A program made the translations under genes and the position numbers. Positions 20,001 through 31,600 of a stretch of DNA of 64,000 bases are shown here, in pieces. The stretch comes from Datnioides undecimradiatus. Lineage: Eukaryota; Chordata; Actinopteri; Lobotiformes; Datnioididae. Numbering within the stretch: position 1 is the stretch's first letter; each line of letters opens with the position of its first letter. The stretch is from positions 299,589 to 363,588 of the forward strand of contig WARS01004318.1 of NCBI GenBank assembly GCA_008933995.1. The letters are read 5' to 3'. The notes beneath the pieces are model-generated. The model did not search any database and was not told the origin of the DNA. It saw nothing but the letters and a program-made list of their open reading frames with translations.

Positions 20001-22588
20001 GGATGCCTGAAACGGGGGCGGGGCATCTTCAGCCTGCTGCGGCGGGCCTGACAGGTCCAGAGTGGAGATCTGACCGGGAAGCGACGGCGAGGTGCTGGTG
20101 CGAGATGGCGCGGTGTTCACAGCAGTGAAGCTGCCGCCTGAATTTACAAGCTCCTGTGAAAAAGCAGAGACTCGCTGAAGGAGAGGGCGTGTGTCTCTGT
20201 GTGTCTCTGTGTGTGTCTGTGTCTCTCTGTGTGTCTCTGTGTGTCTCTGTGTGTGTCTGTGTGTCTGTGTGTGTGTGTGTGTCTCTGTGTGTGTGTGTCT
20301 GTCTCTCTCTGTGTGTGTCTCTGTGTGTGTCTGTCTCTCTCTGTGTGTGTCTGTCTCTCTCTGTGTGTGTCTCTGTGTGTGTCTGTGTCTCTGTGTGTGT
20401 CTCTGTGTGTCTGTGTCTCTCTGTGTGTGTCTGTGTGTGTCTCTGTGTGTGTCTGTCTGTGTGTGTCTGTGTGTGTCTGTCTGTCTCTCTCTGTGTGTGT
20501 CTGTCTGTCTCTCTCTGTGTCTCTGTGTGTCTCTCTCTGTGTCTCTCTCTGTGTCTCTGTGTGTGTCTGTCTCTCTGTGTCTCTGTGTGTGTCTCTCTCT
20601 GTGTCTCTGTGTGTGTCTGTGTGTGTGTCTGTCTGTCTCTGTGTGTGTGTCTCTGTGTGTGTCTGTCTGTCTCTCTGTGTGTGTCTCTGTGTGTGTCTCT
20701 GTGTGTGTCTCTGTGTGTCTCTGTGTGTCTGTGTCTCTCTGTGTGTGTCTCTGTGTGTGTCTGTGTCTCTGTGTGTGTCTCTGTGTGTCTGTGTCTCTCT
20801 GTGTGTGTCTGTGTGTGTCTCTGTGTGTGTCTGTCTGTGTGTGTCTGTGTGTGTCTGTCTGTCTCTCTCTGTGTGTGTCTGTCTGTCTCTCTCTGTGTCT
20901 CTCTCTGTGTCTGTGTGTGTCTGTCTCTCTGTGTCTCTGTGTGTGTCTCTCTCTGTGTCTCTGTGTGTGTGTCTGTCTGTCTCTCTGTGTGTGTCTCTGT
21001 GTGTGTGTGTGTGTCTCTGTGTGTGTGTGTGTGTCTCTGTGTGTCTGTCTCTCTCTGTGTGTGTCTCTGTGTGTGTCTCTGTGTGTCTGTGTCTCTGTGT
21101 GTGTGTCTCTCTCTGTGTCCCTGTGTGTGTGTGTCTGTCTGTCTCTCTCTGTGTCTCTCTCTGTGTCCCTGTGTGTGTGTGTCTGTCTGTCTCTCTGTGT
21201 GTGTCTCTCTCTGTCTCTCTCTGTGTCCCTGTGTGTGTGTCTGTCTGTCTCTCTCTGTGTCTCTCTCTGTGTCTCTCTCTGTGTCCCTGTGTGTGTGTGG
21301 TTGTTGTCTCCCTGAGTGTCACACTGAGGATTGTGTCTCTCCTCAGTTACGACGTCGAGGCTCAGCGTGTCAGTCTTCCTGCTTTAGCAGCGCCTCCCTC
21401 CTGTGGGTCGTACCTTCTCGGGGCCTCTGGCGCCACAGAGCAGAGCCGACTGCATGACGTCCCAGGTCACACAGTGGCTCAGCTCCTCTGGGTGTGGATA
21501 TCTCTGCAGCGTGTCCCGCAGAGACCTCTGGAAGAGGGTTTGAACAGTAAAGTCAGAGCAGCTGATATCAGTCGTTCTCCTGCAGAGCCTCTCGCACACT
21601 CACCACGCTCTCCTCCAGCACGTCCACACGGTGGCAGCACTTCTCCACGGCAGCGACCGACTCCGGCTGAGCGGCGACCACCTGGCCAGAGCACAGAGGG
21701 AAGAGCGGCGGCGTCACTGCAGCGCTGACCTGCTCACCAGAGTCAAACTCTGGTTTTGAGATCCACAATAATCTGCGGTTTGATTTATCATCTGATCTGT
21801 AACGATGCACAAACTGTAAAGAACAGTTTGAACACGCCGTCTGACTGATCGTCTGAGTCGTCTCGCAGCAGATCTGAACATTAGAGCCTCACTTGTTATT
21901 TTCATTGTGTGACAGACACTCGAACCTTAGTGACGGTTTACCTGGTGTCTCACTGATCGTCTCACCTGCTGCTGGGGGCCGAGCTCCTTTAACTCCTCCC
22001 TCAGACCGGCCATCTGGCTCTGGAGCTCCTGGATCAGCTTCATGGCCTTCAGAGATGACAGACAGACATTTACAATCGATCACAGATCAAACAGTCGGTC
22101 GGTCTGTGCAGCTCCATGTTTAAAGTCAGTGTGAACAGGGCCTGAACCAGGCAGCAGTGGACCTCAGGTGTGAGAGCTCCCTCTGACCTTTGGCTGACAG
22201 ACTGGGTGCAGCACAATCACGTCTCAGTGTGTACGCAGGCTGTTTAAGGTACAATACGAAGCAGCTCTGCAGTAAAATCAAATCGACCTTTGTTAATGTG
22301 GTTAGAATCTGTAACTTTAATCAAATTGACTGTGTTTACTCTGATTTACTCTGCTAACGTCCAGTAAAAAGTTTTTATGGATCCTCCTTCACTTGTTTCC
22401 TCGACCTCGTGATATTTTCCATTAAAGTCAGAGCAGGAGACGCAGATTCTGAGACTGCGGCTGCAGCTGTTGTCTCTTCAGCCTGAGTGGCAGAAATTAA
22501 ATCCTGTGCGTTTAAACTTCCTGTCAGCCTGTCGCGGTTTGTTGGCCGAGCAAACGGTTACGCTGCGTTTGTTCTGTGTAAATTAGCA

Positions 22589-22623
<35 letters not shown>

Positions 22624-22708
22624 AAACAAAGGAAATTCCTGAGCTGCTGTTTAACTTCCGTCAAATGTGCCCGGACACGAAATGATGCATGTCGACCCCA
22701 CAGGGCTT

Positions 22709-22739
<31 letters not shown>

Positions 22740-25384
22740 TATACAGAGTTGTATAATGTTAAATAATAAACACTAAGGCGAGTGTGTGTGTGTTGGTCCA
22801 GCGTCAGTCGCAGTTTATTAATTAATCTGCAGATCAATAGATTCATTTTATTACCTGTAACCACAAGAAGCTCCATCGAGGAGTCTTTTGAAAAATAAAT
22901 GTCAGAAAAGTCTGGAAGCATCCTAAACTCTAAAGTTTTCAATTAACTATGAAAGAAATCAGACAATCTGTGATATCAGTGATTAACTGATTATTAAAAT
23001 ATCTGATTCTTTGCTGCAGATTGACTGAAGGACTAATTAGATGCTAATTTCAGCTCTGAGCAGTCGGCGTCACGCCGAGTGACGGTAACTGGGGTTATTT
23101 AAAAAGCACTGGAGCTCAGATTATCAGATAAAATACTCTGATTACTAACAGACATGAAACGACCTCCTGGGCAGGATCACGACCCCATGACCTTCGTTAC
23201 TCTTTAACTGCCGCCTGGTGTCAGTCAGTCATTAACAGGAGCTGGCGGCTGATTCTTCTCTGAGCAGCAAACGTCACTCAGGAGCCCAACAGACGTTTTA
23301 TGAGAACAGCTCCTCTGACGGGTTGATGGGCGGCCCGTGGCGAACAGCCTGAACACTGTCACATGTGTCATAGGCTGTAGTTACGTGTCGGGGGGGCACA
23401 GGTGGAACGAGGGCACGCCGGGTCGCCTCGTCATAGTTGAGTCAGCGGATACGGCAGCTGACCCGAGCGATGCCCACAGAGGACATGAATGATTCAGACG
23501 GGCTTCTGAAAGACGCAGCATCACCTGCACCTGCCCGATGTCCTGTTCACCTGAGGGCTATTCATGGCCTGACAGCCAGAGTCATCTCTGCGGGGGACTA
23601 ATTACCCCCTATCACAGTGAGGGAGGGGGGAGGGGGCAGGAAGAGGATGAGGTGGAAACAGCGATGGAAAGTCTGGACGATGTCATAAAGAACTGTTTCT
23701 GCTCTGATCAATCGTCGTCTTTTCAGATTAAACAGTTTGCGTGACGCCGAACGTCCCGCCTGCTTCCACACGTCTGTCCTGACAGAAACCTGAACACAGA
23801 CACGCAGAGGTCATTTGAGATGTCAGGGCGGCACGCACCACCTATTGTCCTCCGCTCTGTCAGCGGCGGCTTAATGCTGCGCTGAAATGCTCACCGCAGC
23901 GTGCCAGAGATGGGAGTGAAGAAGAAGAGTACGCCGTTTGGCTCTGACTCACACGACCGAGTCAAACTTAGGAAACTTTATAGGAAACATTCGAGCGGAC
24001 AACACATCAGCAGTGGATCACACAGGAAGTCCTGCTGGGACCCTGATCTGTGACATCACAGCAGGTGTTTTCATCATCTGACTGAAGCAAAACACCTGTT
24101 GTGACATCACAGCAGGGGCGTGGCCACGAGAGCGATACACCTGAAAGCCTCAACACTGACAAACAGTGAAACACAAACAACTCGAACAGAAACAGCTGCT
24201 TCCTCGTGTGTGAGTGAGTGTGTGTGTTCACTGTGTCGACGACTGATCAAAGCATCGAGTGATGAAGGTTCACACACACATCATCAGCGGCAGAAACTGC
24301 TGCTTCTCCTCGTCTCCGTTCAATTATATGATTTATTAATAATAACAATAATTTAAACGTAACAAACGTGTATTTGAAGTAAAAGCACTTGTAATCTGAT
24401 CGAATTACCTCTGTAATATATGTCACATTATTAGATTACTGTTAATGTATAAAGTAGCTGGTCCAGGTGCAGCTGACTACTTTACATACTGTGAAAAGTA
24501 ATTTATTACATTTCACGTTACTTTACACGCGATTAGAAGCAGATTTTGCAGCCTTGAGCTTGTGGTTGTTTGATTTTTAGAAAGAAATAAAACGAAATAA
24601 ATGAATTATATAAATTGTAATTTAACGCATTTACTGATGTACCTGGTAAAAGAGCTGTTTTTATACTTTGGTGGAGTAATCTATTACTGTGCGTCATATT
24701 CTTGAAGTGATGACTCTGTAAAGTCAATCTTAACTGAATTTGTCAGATAAATGCAGTTTATCTGAAGCGTAAAAAGAAAACACGTGTGTATAATCCCTGA
24801 GTAAATGTTCCTCCACTGTGTTTTTATAATAATGAAGATTTATGTGACTAGAAATCGGTTTCGCATCTGATTTGGGGAAGAAAAGGTTAATAATAGGAAT
24901 ATAATGGTGCTTTTAGCTTTCATTAACATCAACATTACTGTTTTCATCTTATATTTTGAGTTCTATAACCAGTGACCGGTTGACTGAGTGTTTGCTGCAC
25001 CTTGGACACCTCCTGCTCGCAGGTGTGGATGCGGGTTCGGAGACTACCCGGGCCGTCCGCCGCGGGGCCGCAGGAGGAGGAGGAGGGGATCCGCTCCTGG
25101 AGCTCGGTGCCCGGTTGACCCTCTCGCTCCACCGTGACCCTTTGAATCTGGCTCTCCTCTTCCCCCTCCTCTTCCTCTGCCGGAGCGGTGACACCCACCG
25201 GAGCGTCATGGTGCTCGCCGCCGGGTGGAGAGTCCCTCCACCGGGTCTTCAGCTCCCGGATATCCAGGTGCCTCAGCATGGCGTGGAGAAGCGCGTGCAG
25301 GGCGCCAAAGTTTACCGCTCCCTTCTGAGGCGTCCCGATGGACAAATTCAACAAATCATACAGGGTGATGTTCTCCACCGACAT
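14081..25384 (-). CDS. qrich2: QRICH2/C16orf96-like DUF4795 coiled-coil protein
   Basis: Nineteen coding exons on the minus strand: 25384-25001, 22046-21966, 21681-21604, 21527-21414, 20153-19841, 19492-19407, 19305-19184, 18976-18880, 18172-17918, 17744-17634, 16981-16913, 16518-16354, 16266-16148, 16075-16010, 15926-15852, 15351-15204, 14997-14892, 14622-14497, 14205-14081. All phases fit; they sum to 2640 nt, about 879 aa. The N-terminus ([19 protein letters not shown]) resembles the family start. The middle is heptad-like coiled coil. The C-terminal third is DUF4795, with [30 protein letters not shown] and the Cys motif [10 protein letters not shown]. In mammals QRICH2 is needed for sperm flagella; C16orf96 is a paralogue. 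It is convergent with ubald2, as DUF4795 genes are beside both human UBALD genes. It lacks the long Gln-rich repeats of human QRICH2. Family assignment is firm; orthologue choice rests on synteny. Confidence 0.85.
14735..14768. repeat. (AATAAC)n microsatellite
   Basis: Repeated 'aacaat' units in the intron between the 14497-14622 and 14892-14997 exons. It produces a false poly-Asn frame and, on the other strand, a poly-Leu frame. Confidence 0.85.
15020..15062. repeat. (CA)n/(CG) microsatellite
   Basis: An interrupted CA tract with 'cgcgcg' interruptions, in an intron of the qrich2-like gene. Confidence 0.8.
17090..17583 (-). repeat. Dispersed repeat, copy A (inverted relative to copy B)
   Basis: The reverse complement of this segment matches 37073-37519 almost base for base, from 'tcctgcagcagcgtgggatg' at one end to 'cagacacaacactgacacat' at the other. 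Copy A carries an extra tandem duplication of about 53 bp near 17107-17213 ('cagcttgataaactgactct' is repeated). It sits in the qrich2-like intron between exons 17634-17744 and 16913-16981. There is no open reading frame, poly(A) tail or clear inverted terminus, so its class is unknown. Confidence 0.8.
17605..17630. repeat. (TG)n microsatellite beside a splice donor
   Basis: A (TG)13 tract lies directly downstream (in transcript sense) of the GTGAGC donor of the 17634-17744 exon. Confidence 0.85.
20189..21298. repeat. 1.1-kb TCTG/TGTG hypervariable low-complexity array
   Basis: Continuous mixture of 'gtgtgtctctgtgtgtctgt' and 'ctctctctgtgtctctctct' words, with higher-order blocks repeated (for example 20430-20520 and 20800-20890). 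It lies in the intron upstream of the qrich2-like exon at 19841-20153 and ends 36 bases before that exon's acceptor. Every frame stays open on both strands, which gives false proteins of 370-510 residues. Confidence 0.95.
22590..22735. repeat. (TG)n and (CA)n tracts in inverted arrangement
   Basis: (TG)15 at 22591-22621 and (CA)11 at 22710-22735, about 90 bases apart. They could pair as a hairpin in RNA. Confidence 0.8.
24370..24720. repeat. Degenerate 'agtaaaagtac' fish repeat
   Basis: Text such as 'gaagtaaaagcacttgtaat', 'gaaaagtaatttattacatt' and 'ggtggagtaatctattactg' resembles an old teleost MITE rich in AGTAA/TTACT words. It is too diverged to set ends. Confidence 0.35.
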
Positions 25385-26390
25385 CTTGGTTTGTGTGACT
25401 AGCCGTTAATTAAAGTTCAGCTAACGTTAGCTAGCTTGTCAAACTTACAACCTTCACCGCTGTGTCCATGTTTTAGCTGAGAAGTTTAACAGCGAGAATA
25501 TACTTCATAAAAGTAAAGAATAATAATATCGAAACATCCTTAGTGTTTCTTTAAAGTCAGCAACGGTGTCTAACCATCACACCGACAACGTTAATCTCGG
25601 AGGTTGGTGCGGAATGAAACAACGTTCAAGAGAAAATAGCAACCCCAGCTGGACCGGCTGCGTCAAAGCGCGCGAGTTTACCGGAAAAACAAAGAATAAC
25701 CTTTCAAAGTAAAACTTGAGGTAAAACAAAGATAATATTAGGTGGGTTGTCCGTGTTTAATTGAGACGAAAATGATAAACTGGTTTAAGTCTATCATAGC
25801 TATGTTAACTAATTACTCATTTTGGACGAGCTTATGGGGAAATTTGTACATTGGGGTTGACAACCTATTATTTTGAAGCTTGTCACCGGATGTAGAATTT
25901 AGCATTAGTTTCATTTGTCGCTATTTCTCTCCGTGGATTCCCACGCTGGAATCAACTTGTAGCGTTACTGGTTACTAGGCAACAAGCGGCAATCATGCTG
26001 CGTTCACGGAACGAGGACAAATATGGACAGAGAGGGTTTCTAATTCAGTTTTCTGATATTACAGCAAATACGACCGTTTCGTTATCAATCTTATTATTCA
26101 AGGACGATATTTGATTCATAAAAACTGTTTGAAGAGTAATACAACTAACACTTTTAATTCTACCAAAATCAAAACATTAAGCAAAATGTTAAATTAAAAT
26201 TGAAATAAATTTCATATATATAAAATTGTATATACATATATATTTGTGCCTTTGTTGTATAGTTCCTCCAGCACTGTCTCTTTTAGACATGTTCTGTATT
26301 GCAATTCTTTATTTGTACTGATAAACTCTTCTCTGACAATCCAACACATATACATAAGGAAAATCACACCACTAATGTTCAAAATAATAT
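25385..26390. other. Upstream region of qrich2-like gene
   Basis: This holds the qrich2-like promoter and 5' UTR (25385 to about 26000), an X-box-like motif at 25971-25983, and then AT-rich sequence with (TA)-rich words at 26200-26245. No coding exon is seen. Confidence 0.45.
25971..25983. promoter_or_regulatory. X-box-like RFX motif upstream of qrich2-like gene
   Basis: GTTACTAGGCAAC fits the RFX X-box pattern GTNRCY-N(0-3)-RGYAAC. It lies about 590 bases upstream of the qrich2-like ATG (25384). RFX factors drive ciliary and sperm-axoneme genes, which suits a QRICH2-type flagellar protein. One motif match alone is modest evidence. Confidence 0.5.
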
Positions 26391-26396
26391 TTTATT
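26391..26396 (-). promoter_or_regulatory. Candidate poly(A) signal of mfsd11
   Basis: TTTATT on the plus strand (AATAAA on the minus) lies in an AT-rich stretch about 2.2 kb beyond the mfsd11 stop at 28607-28609. No other gene is visible on the minus strand between, so this may end a long mfsd11 3' UTR. Confidence 0.4.
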
Positions 26397-28606
26397 GAAA
26401 ATAAAAACAAGCAAGCAAAGTTCGGGTGCCATTCTCAGTTACTACATTCAAGTATAAAATCACCTTCATAGTACACGTGCATTCCCTTAATATCCTCGAG
26501 ACTGATTGCATCCATGTCAGTCGCAACATGAAAGAAAACTTCAGCAAACCCAACCTCAAACGTTTCATTTAGCAATAAATTAACTAGAGTAATGAACTGT
26601 AATTCAGAAACTTGACACTTGGAACACAAGAGAGAACAAAAACAGCATTTAAGATAAAGTTCATTTGGCCCTTTCCCACCACAACATTACATAAGGCTGC
26701 CAGGAAAGACGACGTCTCTTAAGGTCCATGTTTAGCACTTAATGGGTTGGCCTCAGATCAGTTTTAAATCATTTGAAGGGGACATTTGAAATCCTGCAAC
26801 AACACCGGTAATTACAGAAGACACATTAACAGCTCCATGATCTGTAGTGGACGATGTAAAGGAACCAGACTGTGAGAAGGATTGAAGTCGAACTTGTTTT
26901 GAAGTCAAAGCAGAAACTGTGCAGCGTTCAGCGACAGAGTTTAGGTCTTTGGTAAATTAAAGCAGAGGAGCTTCATCATGCTGTGAAGCGTTACGTGTTA
27001 AAGGGCCAGTCCGCTGATTTTACACATCAAGCTTGACTTATTATGGGTTGTGGTCTAACAAACGCGAAGTGCATTTCCTGCCCACTTAAACATTTGCAAA
27101 GCTGAACTTATGAATATTCATAATCCTGCTCTGTTTACATCCAGTGAGCTGCTTCTTATGCAAACTGCTGCTCCTCGTACACAACACGATGCAAACACAA
27201 CTGGGATCTTAGTCTGTAGCATCAGACTAACTGTTAACAAACTGGTCGGATGGAGTTAGACATTTAGCAGGCAGATGGATAAAGGTGTTATCAAGTTGCA
27301 TTACAGGAACTGTAGGAACCAGCATTTTCAGATCTTAACCTGCCTGCTGCTTCAATTTAAGCCACCTGTATGATCACCAAAGCATTTACATTCGTCTCAG
27401 ATGCTAGTGGAGATTGAAACTCATCATGAAAGTGAAAGTGTGATAGGTGAAGGAGCAATCGTTGCCAAGTAAAGCGAAGGACACATGTTTCTGTCTTCAA
27501 ACGGCCTCTCTTAATTGCATTTAAGCTAAACGCAGTCACGCCCTTGTAATTGTGAAACGTTTCCTGAGTCACGGGTCGTCCTGATGACGAGGATCTAATT
27601 ACAGCAGAAAAGAAAAGAAGCAAACAGCCGGACAGAGAGCGAGCGAGGACGAGGGCGAAACCGATTTCACACTTTCAAGATGGATGGACCGTTTCCCTTT
27701 TAACTGCAGAGGAGCGCTGACTGACCCGAGCCTGCAGGATGTTGTCACCTGTTCACTTTTAGGTTATAACTATTACCTTGTGACTGCAGTGAGTTCCTGT
27801 GGAGCGACTCCCTGTGACCCTTGGAGGCTGTGAGCGGCTCTAATGTCAGTAATTCAGTGTAACAAAGGTTGAATTTGTGCGCAGGACATGAATTTGTGAG
27901 TGAATGAGACTGGCTGTATCCCATTTTACTGTAACTGTCATTAAATCTCATTAAAAAGGACCAAAATCAAAAACAGCTGGGACAAACAGGAGGGAGATGT
28001 GTTGGGGACTATTTTCAGCGGCGGGTGAATCCACATTTGGTTTTTTGCGAGTTTTTGGGGCAGAAGGGCGACAGCGTGGCTCAGATGTGTTTTTAAAGGA
28101 GGACGAGCATCAATCAGACGAGTTTCTTGTTGATTTTGGTCTTTTCATGTGTTTTTGTTGACAGGAAGAAACGCAGAAGGCGCCACATGCATCTGGACCA
28201 GCTGTAGCCATGACAACAGAGTGCTTATGTGTTTAAACCTACAACTGATTCACAACAAAGTCAATGTTATTCATACAGGCACTAGCAGTGGCACTCATGC
28301 CCCCCAACCCCCACATTACTGTTTGAATCAAAAGTGCTTCTTCGTTGCTCATCGCGGCTCAGCAGAGTCTGATGCATCGTCACGATCTGTTCAGATTCAT
28401 TTCCACTTCATGTGCACAAAATAATCAGCAAACCAAACTGAGGTATATCCGGTGTGCACCCAGCAGCTCCGTTTGATTCAGAGCAGATAAATGTTGTTTG
28501 GTTCCTGCAGCCGGCGCCGGACGGCTCTGTAAGAACCAAACACACCGCAGAGGGAGGCTGCGCAGAGACGAACACCTCCAGCTGCTCCTCATCCTCACCG
28601 GACACA
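26397..28606 (-). other. Probable mfsd11 3' UTR or non-coding region
   Basis: No gene is supported. The 64-codon frame at 26435-26629 (minus) shows no splice or family support. Near 27000 a 'taaagggccagtccgctgat' segment resembles the end of the element at 12396-12769. The rest is moderately AT-rich and unremarkable. Confidence 0.4.
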
Positions 28607-31600
28607 TCAGATGCTGTCGTAGTCCGACTCTCGCCTGCTGGACTCAGCCAGCCACTCGGCCATGAAGAAGGTCACGGAGCCCACAAAACCCATCGCGACC
28701 AGGATGAGCAGCTGCCAGTGCAGCAGCAGGTAGTTACTGTAGAAGAAGGCCAGGGCGGCCATGATGGACTGCAGAGAAATCACAACAATACAATGAATCC
28801 ACATTGTTGACTCACAGGTAACAGTGAGCTGGGGCGGGAACTCACCTGTATGAACTTGAAGATGGCGAAGGCGGGAGCGCTGTTGTCGCGGAACAGGAAG
28901 CCGATGATGCTGAGGAGCTGAGTGTTGAAGCAGCTGTCGCCCAAACCGAGCAGGAAGCTGCAGAGCAGTGCCACCCCGACGCTGAGCATCAACACACACA
29001 GGTTACAGTTAAACAGACGTCATGTGATCACGTCCAATCAACTTAATCTGGACTAGAACCAGGAAGACGCATCACAGCATCGTCTTAACCTCAGAGCTGC
29101 TGCTCCTGCTGAGTCAGCAGTGTGTCTGCTGCTGTGAGAGTCAGAGACAGTGTGTGGTGATGTGTTGCTCTGACTCCAGAGTCCCAAATCAGTCAGGATC
29201 TGCTGGTCTGAGCCTGGGTTTGTTTGTACCTGGGAGTGATGTAAGCCTGCAGGTCAGTTCCTGCCTCCGGGGCGATTGGAGCGTCGCTGGCGATGTTGAG
29301 GAAAATCAGGTAGAAGGCGACAAAGTGAGTGATGAGGCCCAGCAGCACCACCGGGTTCCTCCCAAACCGGTTGCACTTGTCCAGCATCCCGAACACGCCC
29401 CCTCCTGGACACACAAGGGACAGACAGAGGGAGGGGGGGCGGGACAATCAGCTGCTGCTTCGTGACAAACCTCAGGCTGTTTCCTCGTTGTCTCTGCAGT
29501 GATTTCACGTGACACCCTGCATCGTAACGAAGGTGAGACGACTCACCTAAGATCTCTCCCACGCCGATGCAAATGCCCGAGATCCCGATCAGACTCTTCG
29601 CATCTTGGCCGAACTGCGTCATGGCGCCGATGCACGTCCCGTACACCCCGCTGTAAAAGGTCAGCTCCAAGCCTGAAGGAGCAGACGTGAAGCAGCAGGA
29701 GTCAGTTCAACACTCAACAGGTGCAAAATGGACCCCCCCCCCACACACACACACACACACACCTGTGTATCCGATGCAGATGCTGAGCAGCAGCATCTCT
29801 TTGGTGACTAACATCTTGCACGCTTTCACTGCAAGAAACACAAAACACACGGTGGATGTTGGGATGTGAGACAGTTCTGTTGAAGCTCGTGAGGTGGAGG
29901 TTTTTAGTAAACGTACCAAAGGCGTCCAGAGCCTGTGAGCAGAGGCCGGAGCGAGGCGAGCTGCAGAGAGAGGACCACAACAGAAAAACACGTTACAGCA
30001 GGAACACAGCGCCGCCGCTCCGCCTTTCACATGCTCGAGCGGGTTTTTTTTACTTCCTCCACACTGTCCCCAAACTGGACGTGGGTTGCCGCGGCGACGG
30101 TATCACAGCAGTTTCAAAGAGTAATGTAGAAAAGACAAACAAAGGATAGCATTTACGGTTAAAGGTCACCCGTCTCGTTCCCGGCAGCTGCGCTGAAAGA
30201 AACGATCACTCCTGCTGCGGGTGGCACGGCCGCGGCCACATCGCTCTTTTTAAAACAGCATGTTTCAGGACATGTGCGGGTCGTTTCCACTGAAGATGGA
30301 GGGGTTGTGTCGTTATGGATGACTTAAATCTAAATAACGCTGGCGATCAGTCTAAGCAGAGAAGAGGCTCGAGCTGGGGGCGCTGTCAAACACCTAAACA
30401 CAGCTCAGCAGCAATTACACAAGAAATATCTCTGATCCGTGGTGCGTTCAGAGTCCCTGTGCTGTGAATTATTGAGGGAATCACCTTTTACAGATTTACT
30501 GTGCTCAACATATCCACAATATGGATTTCACTGTCGCCCTTTCCCAAATAACACACCAGTCAAACTAAACACATCCCTCCTACAGGAACACAGGAACACA
30601 GATTCAAGCTTCTGTTCAGAACACGTTCACACAGAAACTGAAGCTGTTCTGTTGCTCTGCTCAAATCCACCAGACTCCTCTGACAGAAACTGGTTTTAGC
30701 TCAAAGCACTCAGGAGCTGTCTCTGCTGCCTCGATCAGTTGGTTGTTGTGTGACTTCATTGAATGTGAACTGATTATGTAAAACACCAAATTCACACTAT
30801 AAAGCAAACAAACTAACAGATGAGGCAGCAGCAGACCAGTGACTCAGGTGTTCGTCGAGCTAAAATGACTGTTTTCTTCCTTCCTGCACCAGTTCCTCCT
30901 GCTGCTGCTGCTCCAAACTCTGGTGTGCTGACCGCCATCTACTGCAGCTAACACACAGACTGTGGAGAACATCATACAACCACACTACAAAACCATAAAC
31001 TACCCTTTAAATACACTGAGCTCATCATAGCCTCTGCCAGAGGTGGTGTTCATGATGGATGTCTGGCCTCCTTCCACCTTTAAAAGTCATCTAACTAATC
31101 CATGTCTCCAGGAGAGACTAGTTGGATTTTGTCCTTTTCCAGGACTTTTCCAGGAAACCACAGTGAAAGAATTCCAGGTTCTCCAGGACTCTAGGGCAGA
31201 GTGGGTTTGGGGAAGATCCTGACAGCGCTCACCTCGCTGCGGAGAAGCTCTCTGTGGATTCAGCCTGCAGCAGCGCCTCCGACGCGTCATTGGAGGATGG
31301 CTCAGGGTCGGGCCTCCGGATCAGAAAGAAGAGGAAGCAACCCACCAGACTGATCACAGTGAGGGAGATGAACACTGTCTGACGGTCTTTGTCTGAGGCA
31401 CACGACATGAGTCACACGCTTAAAATGACACCATATGAGAAGCTGAGGCTCATGAATAATGATAAATGCCTGCATGTGAGGCAGGTTTTAGAAAACACCG
31501 CTCTCTTCCTACCTGTGATGTGAACGTGTCCGTGCCAGGCACAGTATATGTACAGATTCCCAAAGAATAAACTGCAGAGAAGAGAAAAGAGCTTTTAAAA

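Larger units (their letters stand above)
22047..25000 (-). other. Intron 1 of qrich2-like gene
   Basis: About 2.95 kb with donor GTGCAG after exon 1 and acceptor CTCTGAAG. It contains (TG)n at 22590-22621 and (CA)n at 22710-22735 in opposite orientation, and fish-repeat-like text at 24370-24720. The 23050-23760 stretch is less AT-rich than its surroundings and contains homeodomain-type words ('aattac'), but I cannot show conservation. No exon is visible. Confidence 0.5.

Noticed and set aside
20156-21728. Long open frames of 370-510 residues made of Cys/Leu/Ser/Val or Thr/His/Arg repeats
   Set aside because: They come from the 1.1-kb TCTG/TGTG array, which stays open in all frames on both strands. 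They have no start context and no family resemblance.
23050-23760. Possible conserved enhancer in qrich2 intron 1
   Set aside because: Base composition differs from its surroundings, but without cross-species alignment I cannot support conservation.
26435-26629. 64-residue minus-strand frame
   Set aside because: It looks somewhat protein-like, but there is no splice support, no homologue I recognise, and it lies in a probable 3' UTR.
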